Origin: an uncultured Clostridia bacterium | GTDB lineage: Bacteria > Bacillota > Clostridia > TANB77 > CAG-508 | Direction of reading: 5' to 3' | Assembly: GCA_948676835.1 (NCBI GenBank) | Contig: CAPOZU010000001.1 | Coordinates: forward strand, 186,001-250,000 | DNA length: 64,000 nucleotides | Part shown: positions 59,208 through 64,000 of the stretch, piece after piece | Layout of the letters: each line of letters opens with the position of its first letter | Numbering within the stretch: position 1 is the first letter of the stretch | Translations under genes and position numbers: made by a program | Notes under the pieces: generated by a model | Database searches by the model: none | What the model saw: only the letters and a program-made list of their open reading frames with translations | Told to the model about the DNA's origin: nothing

Positions 59208-61529
59208 TTATCTAGAAACTATATTATATTTTCCTTTTTCTAAATAAACATATACATACTTATCATCTTTCTTTTCAAATTTTGATATTTTATTTTTCTT
59301 AAAATCTCCATTTTTGTATACTGTTTTGTGATTAATTACAATTTCACAATTATCTGATAATTTTTCAATTGCCACTAATGTTTTTTCTGGAACATCAATT
59401 TTTAAATTTAAATTCCCATCAATTTTTTCAGCCTGCATTTCAATTATTCCTCTAACAGTATTTACCTTTGAATTTAATTTACTTAAATTTCCAAAATCAG
59501 GTTTAATTAGTATTTCCGAATATCCAGGTTCTAGAGGTTTTATTCCTGCAAAGTATTTCGACATTATAATTAATGGGCCACCAGTCCAAGCATGATTTTT
59601 ACTTCCAGAACTATTAAACCAATATTCCCAAAGAGTTGTACTATAATCTTGATTTTTAATCATATCACTATATCTTGTTTTAATTCTATTTTGGACTTTT
59701 TCAATTTCTCCTATTTCAGACATAGCTTCTAAAATATATTTTTCCATAAATGTTGAATTATTATAACTGTTTTCTATTATACTTAATAGAGATTCGTATT
59801 TTTCTTCATCAGCTATTCCAGATAAAACGGCAATTGCGTTTACTCTTACATCATATCCTTCATATTCAGCTGTTTTATATCCTTCTCCATCCCAAAAATT
59901 ATTATTAATTGTTTTATTCATTTTATTTAGTTGTGATTTATATTTTATTACATCTTCTCTATGCCCTAAAACTCTTGCCATTTCTTGAGTATTTTTTAAT
60001 GCATAATAATACCATAAATTTTCTAATATTACAGAATCAGCTTCTCCTTGTGAATCATACCATTTCCATAAGTTTAAAAAATAATTTCCTCTTCCTACAA
60101 CTAATCCATTTTCTTTCATTTCCCATAGATTTAAATATTGTACTACACTTGGATATACCATTTCTAAAAATGATTCATTTCCAGTGTATTGATAATATTC
60201 ATACATTGAACATATTGATAATAGATTTTGAATTGGTAATTGCAAATTTGAAATTAAAGATGGAGATACTGTATAAAAAGTATCCTCTTTTCTCCAACCT
60301 ATAAGAGTTTTTATAGATTTTTCATATAAAGCATTGGCTGATATATCTAATCCATACATTGCTTCTTCCATTTCAACACTTGCATCTCCTACCCACATAG
60401 CTCTTTCTCTATCTGGACAATCCATGTATGTGTCTCTCATATTTACATATAATGTTCTATTTGCCATTGTCCATAAAGTATTGAAATCTTCATCATCGCA
60501 TTCAAATTTCCCACTCATTTGGGTATCATATCCAGTTTGTCTGTAACCTAAAGAAATTACTTCCACACCTTCTGGTATTGAATAATATATTTTATCTCCA
60601 TTTATCCAACTAGGAGATTCATATTCTTGAGTTCCATCTTTAGTAATATATGTTACTTTTCCATACAATTCGTGATTATCAAAATCTTTGTTATTTGATA
60701 TGATAATTTTTTGATTTGAATTTGCTTTTACTTTTAAGTAAGGAACTAGTTGCATATTATATGGTAATTTCATTTCTAGAATCTCATTATTTGATATTTC
60801 ATTTTCATATTCTTGTATATCTGAATATTTAAAAAATGGTATATCTCTTTTAATTAATTCTCCCCATTTTGCTGAATCATAATCTCCACAAATAACAGCA
60901 TTTTTCCATTCTGAGTCATCAAACTTAGTAGTATGCCAATTTTCTATAGCAAGATTTGAATCATAATATATATTAGATTCACTCAATCTTGCATTTTCAA
61001 TTTCGTTATCTGCTAAATATGCTGGATTTTGAATTGTTTTCCAACTATCATCACTAATAATTAAATTGTTACCAATTTGAGTTTGAAAAAGTAATGCTCC
61101 TTGTCCAGAATCTATATGAGAAAAACTGCTTTTTCCAAAATGCCACACTAATATTGAAATATTATTTTCTCCAACTTTTAAGTACTCATCTATATTTATT
61201 TGATCATAATATATAGAATTTCCTTTTTCTCCTCTCTTCAATTGCCCATCTCTTACAACAATTTCGCCATTTATATATAACCAATATTTTGAATCTGCTG
61301 CTATTCTACAAACAACATCTTTTATATCATTTTTATTATCTATATTAAAATTTTTTCTAAAACATACCCATTTATTACGAACTTCATTTTCTTCTATTTC
61401 ATTCCAGATATACTTAGCATGCCAATCAAAATTATCTTCTACATCTATATGTTCATTATTAGTTCTAAAAGCCAAAAATCCTAAGATGATTATTACTACA
61501 ATAATCAACATAATAGCCTTTTTTCTCAT
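59208..61529 (-). CDS. Extracytoplasmic GH78-like (alpha-L-rhamnosidase family) glycosidase
   Basis: A 773-residue protein. Residues 4-22 form a signal anchor. About 35-240 is a jelly-roll carbohydrate-binding region (WLYINGEIVVRDGQLKRGEK). About 340-690 is the (alpha/alpha)6 catalytic domain, with the GH78 block YMDCPDRERAMWVGDASVEM (candidate acidic catalytic residues) and a later NHAWTGGPLIIMSKYFAGI. A C-terminal beta domain ends the chain. It probably removes rhamnose or a related sugar from glycans outside the cell. Confidence 0.86.
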   Translation of the reverse strand: MRKKAIMLIIVVIIILGFLAFRTNNEHIDVEDNFDWHAKYIWNEIEENEVRNKWVCFRKNFNIDNKNDIKDVVCRIAADSKYWLYINGEIVVRDGQLKRGEKGNSIYYDQINIDEYLKVGENNISILVWHFGKSSFSHIDSGQGALLFQTQIGNNLIISDDSWKTIQNPAYLADNEIENARLSESNIYYDSNLAIENWHTTKFDDSEWKNAVICGDYDSAKWGELIKRDIPFFKYSDIQEYENEISNNEILEMKLPYNMQLVPYLKVKANSNQKIIISNNKDFDNHELYGKVTYITKDGTQEYESPSWINGDKIYYSIPEGVEVISLGYRQTGYDTQMSGKFECDDEDFNTLWTMANRTLYVNMRDTYMDCPDRERAMWVGDASVEMEEAMYGLDISANALYEKSIKTLIGWRKEDTFYTVSPSLISNLQLPIQNLLSICSMYEYYQYTGNESFLEMVYPSVVQYLNLWEMKENGLVVGRGNYFLNLWKWYDSQGEADSVILENLWYYYALKNTQEMARVLGHREDVIKYKSQLNKMNKTINNNFWDGEGYKTAEYEGYDVRVNAIAVLSGIADEEKYESLLSIIENSYNNSTFMEKYILEAMSEIGEIEKVQNRIKTRYSDMIKNQDYSTTLWEYWFNSSGSKNHAWTGGPLIIMSKYFAGIKPLEPGYSEILIKPDFGNLSKLNSKVNTVRGIIEMQAEKIDGNLNLKIDVPEKTLVAIEKLSDNCEIVINHKTVYKNGDFKKNKISKFEKKDDKYVYVYLEKGKYNIVSR

Positions 61530-61669
61530 CTTTTTCCCCTTTCATCTCCATAGACTATCATATAGTGTGTCCACTTACAAGCGATAATATATATTATGTG
61601 AAAAAGATAAAAAAAAGAACAAAAAAGTATAGTAATAATAAGCTATAGCAGAAATCTATTTACATAACA

Positions 61670-63313
61670 TTATTCATTTGTTTCATCCTTCATTTTCATT
61701 TCAATAATTAGTTCTTCTTTTTTATTTGTTCGCAAATGTATTTTTATATTTTCTGTTCTATCAAAATATGTATAATTAAACAATGCGTGATATCTAATTT
61801 TACCAGGTTCTATCATTTCAAATCCAGTTCCTTCTGAACCTACTTCATAAAATTTCTCTCCATTTTCATTTTCTATATATAATTCATTAAACGCTAACAT
61901 ATCAAACACATTCATTGTTTTCGGATTTCTATTTTGCATTTTTTCAAAATCAATTTTCTTAGTATTTGTTATTAACTCTAATCTCATATTAGACATAGAT
62001 AAACTAGCTTCTATTACTTCTGTTCTATTATCATTAATATTAACTACTTCATACTCTATTGTATTTCTTTTTTCATATATTTCTTCTAAGTCTACTTCAA
62101 ATTCCCAATTACCTGTAATTGTTCTACACTGACTTTTAGGTGTATCTTCAAAACCATTTACTAAAGCAAATGCATAGGCTTTGCTATTTAAAAAATAGAT
62201 TGTATCAAATTTAATATGTAATACTTTAGATTCAGGAAATTTTTTTGATGATATTAGTTCAGAAACAAGAAATTTATTATTATTTTCACTGCTAAAAACT
62301 TTTCGTGTACTCCCTCCATTAGAACATCCTGTATAAAACTCTCCTTTTTCAAAATTATTGTCCTCACAAAAATCTATAAATTCTTGTACATGTTTATAAT
62401 CTGCATGTAATATATTATTATTTTCATCCATAATTAATAAATTATCAAATTCAATTTTTGATACATCTAATTTCTTTAAAAACTCATTATTCTCTACTAA
62501 AATATTGAATACAATAGATAAATTATAATCATCTAGCATAACTGAATCAATTTTGGCTTTTATACCATTTGATAATACATATTTCATATCTATTTGAGCT
62601 TCATAGCTATTATCTATAGCTGTCGTAATTCCTTCATTATATGTACCAAAAATGTTTTGGGTTAAATTATGAACAATTAATCTAATTTCTTCAGCAAACG
62701 TAATTCCAGATAAAAATAATCCAACACAAAGTATTGTAATAAGTAGTTTAGATAATTTACTATTTTTATAAAATCCTTTTGCAACTAGATTTTTTCTTAA
62801 CTCTTTTTTTCCTCTATGTACAAGATTTTTGGTATTTTGAATTGTTTCTCCTAAAATCTGTGATGTTTCCTTATATGATAATTCCTCGATTTGAGTTAAA
62901 TATACTGCATTTTTATATTTATCCTCTAATTCATTTATTGCATCAATTAGTTCTTTTTTAGTTTCTTCACATGAAATAAATTCAGCTATATCTGACTCTA
63001 CAGCTTCACCTTCATTTTTTATATATTTTTCTGTTATTTCTTCTCTTCTTTTCTCAGTTTCTATATAAGAAATTGCCCTACTTTTTGCAACAAAATATAA
63101 ATAATTTTTAAAACTATAATTTTCTTTAGATTGATTTTGAAATACATATATAAAAACATCTTGGGTTATGTCCTCTGCTCTTTGATAATCTTTTACAATA
63201 TTAAAAACAAAGAATTCTATTTTACTTTTGTATTTACTATATAATAAATCGAAAATTTCTTTTTTGCCTTCGAAATATTCATTGTATAATTTGCTATCTA
63301 AATCTTTTCCCAT
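61670..63313 (-). CDS. Sigma factor fused to a transmembrane helix and extracellular DUF4179-like domain
   Basis: A 547-residue protein. Residues 1-180 are an ECF-type sigma factor: region 2 (FFVFNIVKDYQRAEDITQDVFIYVF) and region 4 (LSYKETSQILGETIQNTKNLVHRGKKELR). A membrane helix follows at about 187-206 (LLITILCVGLFLSGITFA). Residues 210-547 are an extracellular domain like the DUF4179 protein at 21949-23505. One chain thus combines a sigma factor with the usual separate partner. Release by proteolysis would be needed for free sigma activity. Confidence 0.88.
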   Translation of the reverse strand: MGKDLDSKLYNEYFEGKKEIFDLLYSKYKSKIEFFVFNIVKDYQRAEDITQDVFIYVFQNQSKENYSFKNYLYFVAKSRAISYIETEKRREEITEKYIKNEGEAVESDIAEFISCEETKKELIDAINELEDKYKNAVYLTQIEELSYKETSQILGETIQNTKNLVHRGKKELRKNLVAKGFYKNSKLSKLLITILCVGLFLSGITFAEEIRLIVHNLTQNIFGTYNEGITTAIDNSYEAQIDMKYVLSNGIKAKIDSVMLDDYNLSIVFNILVENNEFLKKLDVSKIEFDNLLIMDENNNILHADYKHVQEFIDFCEDNNFEKGEFYTGCSNGGSTRKVFSSENNNKFLVSELISSKKFPESKVLHIKFDTIYFLNSKAYAFALVNGFEDTPKSQCRTITGNWEFEVDLEEIYEKRNTIEYEVVNINDNRTEVIEASLSMSNMRLELITNTKKIDFEKMQNRNPKTMNVFDMLAFNELYIENENGEKFYEVGSEGTGFEMIEPGKIRYHALFNYTYFDRTENIKIHLRTNKKEELIIEMKMKDETNE

Positions 63314-63421
63314 ATATTATCTCCTTCAATTATACATACCCATATGATATTAAAAAGTTTCACATTTTTCAAATTTTATTTTTTATATACATAATGATAT
63401 AATCAAATTGAGGTAATTAGT

Positions 63422-63658
63422 ATGGTAAAAGTAGAAATTGAAAATGGTTATTATCTTTTCAAATTAGAGGATTTAATACAAATAAACAATTTGGGTATAA
63501 ATAAACTTATTAGAGATACAAATATGGATTTTAAAGTTATAAAAAGACTGATGACTGGTGAATTAATAAGAATAGATCTCTTTGTCTTATCAAGATTATG
63601 TAATTATTTTAATTGTTCTATTAAAGATATAATTGAATATATACCTAGAAAAGAGTAG
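63422..63658 (+). CDS. Small XRE/Cro-type regulator (copy 2)
   Basis: A 78-residue protein nearly identical in plan to the one at 40514-40750: FKLEDLIQINNLGINKLIRD, then DFKVIKRLMTGELIRIDLFVLSRLCNYFNCSIKDIIEYIP. TATAAT at about 63397 and GAGGTAATT give a likely promoter and ribosome site. Its presence here suggests the edge of a second related mobile element. Confidence 0.9.
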   Translation: MVKVEIENGYYLFKLEDLIQINNLGINKLIRDTNMDFKVIKRLMTGELIRIDLFVLSRLCNYFNCSIKDIIEYIPRKE

Positions 63659-63659
63659 T

Positions 63660-63791
63660 ATGAAACTAGAAGAAGCGATTAAAATAAGAATTAATTATTT
63701 TATGAAAAAAAATAATATCAATCTAAAAGACTTCTTTGATGACCCAATGTTTTTAGATGTAGAAGATATAGCAGAAGATTTGAAGAATTAA
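63660..63791 (+). CDS. 43-residue protein coupled to the small XRE gene
   Basis: ATG begins one base after the TAG of the XRE gene. The product, including EEAIKIRINYFMKKNNINLK then DFFDDPMFLDVEDIAEDLKN, looks like a short helix-turn-helix remnant or partner. The tight spacing supports translational coupling. Not recognised. Confidence 0.6.
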   Translation: MKLEEAIKIRINYFMKKNNINLKDFFDDPMFLDVEDIAEDLKN

Positions 63792-63836
63792 ATATATATA
63801 ATTTTAAAATTTTTTAAATATTGTTAAAAGCAAAAA

Positions 63837-63861
63837 AATAAACCGTACTTTGTACGGTTTA
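63837..63861 (-). terminator. Hairpin terminator near the right edge
   Basis: AAACCGTAC pairs with GTACGGTTT around a three-base loop; the minus strand continues with seven T residues. It would end a minus-strand transcript coming from beyond the right edge. The last 140 bases hold no gene that I can support. Confidence 0.7.
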
Positions 63862-64000
63862 TGGTGAACCAGAGCGTAAAAAATGTTGAAATATCTAGCT
63901 ATATTTATCATTTGGGGTAGTCTTTGGGTAAGTATTTTGAGAGATGTTGTAAGATGTTGAAATGTTTTATAGTTTAATTCATTACTTAAGTATTATATTT

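Noticed and set aside
1..64000. CRISPR array
   Set aside because: No run of regularly spaced, near-identical repeats with unique spacers was seen. The repeats present are inverted arms, att copies and leader duplications.
63862..64000. Start of another gene or tRNA at the right edge
   Set aside because: No frame of useful length and no cloverleaf could be formed. The sequence is too short to decide.

Overview
The window is AT-rich DNA (roughly 70% A+T by eye) from a low-GC Firmicute, most likely an anaerobic gut-type Clostridia relative. The signs are strong AAGGAGG-type ribosome sites, sigma-A promoters of the TTGACA/TATAAT kind, an iron-sulfur aldo/keto reductase and flavodoxin set, sigma factor/DUF4179 pairs, and a protein related to the Spo0A DNA-binding domain. 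No species is named because nothing here fixes one.

Layout. 1-8.3 kb: small minus-strand genes (AraC, GNATs, membrane XRE regulator, ICMT-like methyltransferase, Hsp20 under a CIRCE-like operator, HAD, an unrecognised 499-residue protein, a lysophospholipase-like hydrolase). 8.3-12.6 kb: a MerR-controlled redox cluster (MerR, carboxymuconolactone decarboxylase-like protein, ferredoxin-type aldo/keto reductase, ECF S-component, DUF1893, flavodoxin, flavin reductase). 12.7-17.5 kb: a BceAB/BceRS-type ABC transporter and two-component system whose response regulator has a frameshift. 17.5-33 kb: housekeeping genes (exoA, tcdA, asnS), a sortase, two sigma-factor operons (one with DUF4179, one with an ABC transporter) and acetyltransferases. 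Three palindrome-armed repeats abut gene stop codons here.

33.1-51.5 kb: an integrative mobilizable element of about 18 kb inserted at the 3' end of tRNA-Pro(UGG). Its left arm, read toward the tRNA, carries an XRE regulator, a sigma-like factor, a RadC/JAB-DUF3846 fusion, a 39-codon gene, an excisionase-like protein, an integrase-like protein lacking its tyrosine box, a stand-alone arm-binding domain and a full tyrosine integrase. A strongly promoted, structured transcript of about 400 nt encoding an 18-residue peptide runs the other way. Then follow a free-standing Spo0A-C-like regulator, a second small XRE switch, a six-gene operon of unknown membrane proteins, a MobV relaxase with a hairpin-rich oriT-like region, unknown cargo genes sharing one promoter, a ParE-type toxin-antitoxin pair, and a HEPN-domain gene split by an in-frame stop. 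Decayed copies of the tRNA end lie at 49.75 and 51.5 kb.

52.1-57.0 kb is compositionally foreign (near 45-50% GC by eye): a DEAH helicase and a soluble protein joining a Clp-type AAA+ module to an FtsH-type (M41) zinc peptidase, each with its own AT-rich promoter and terminator. 57.2-63.3 kb returns to AT-rich genes: NUDIX, a YgjP-like metallopeptidase, HU, a GH78-like glycosidase and a one-piece sigma factor/transmembrane/DUF4179-like protein. The last kilobase carries a near copy of the element's small XRE regulator, suggesting another mobile element to the right.
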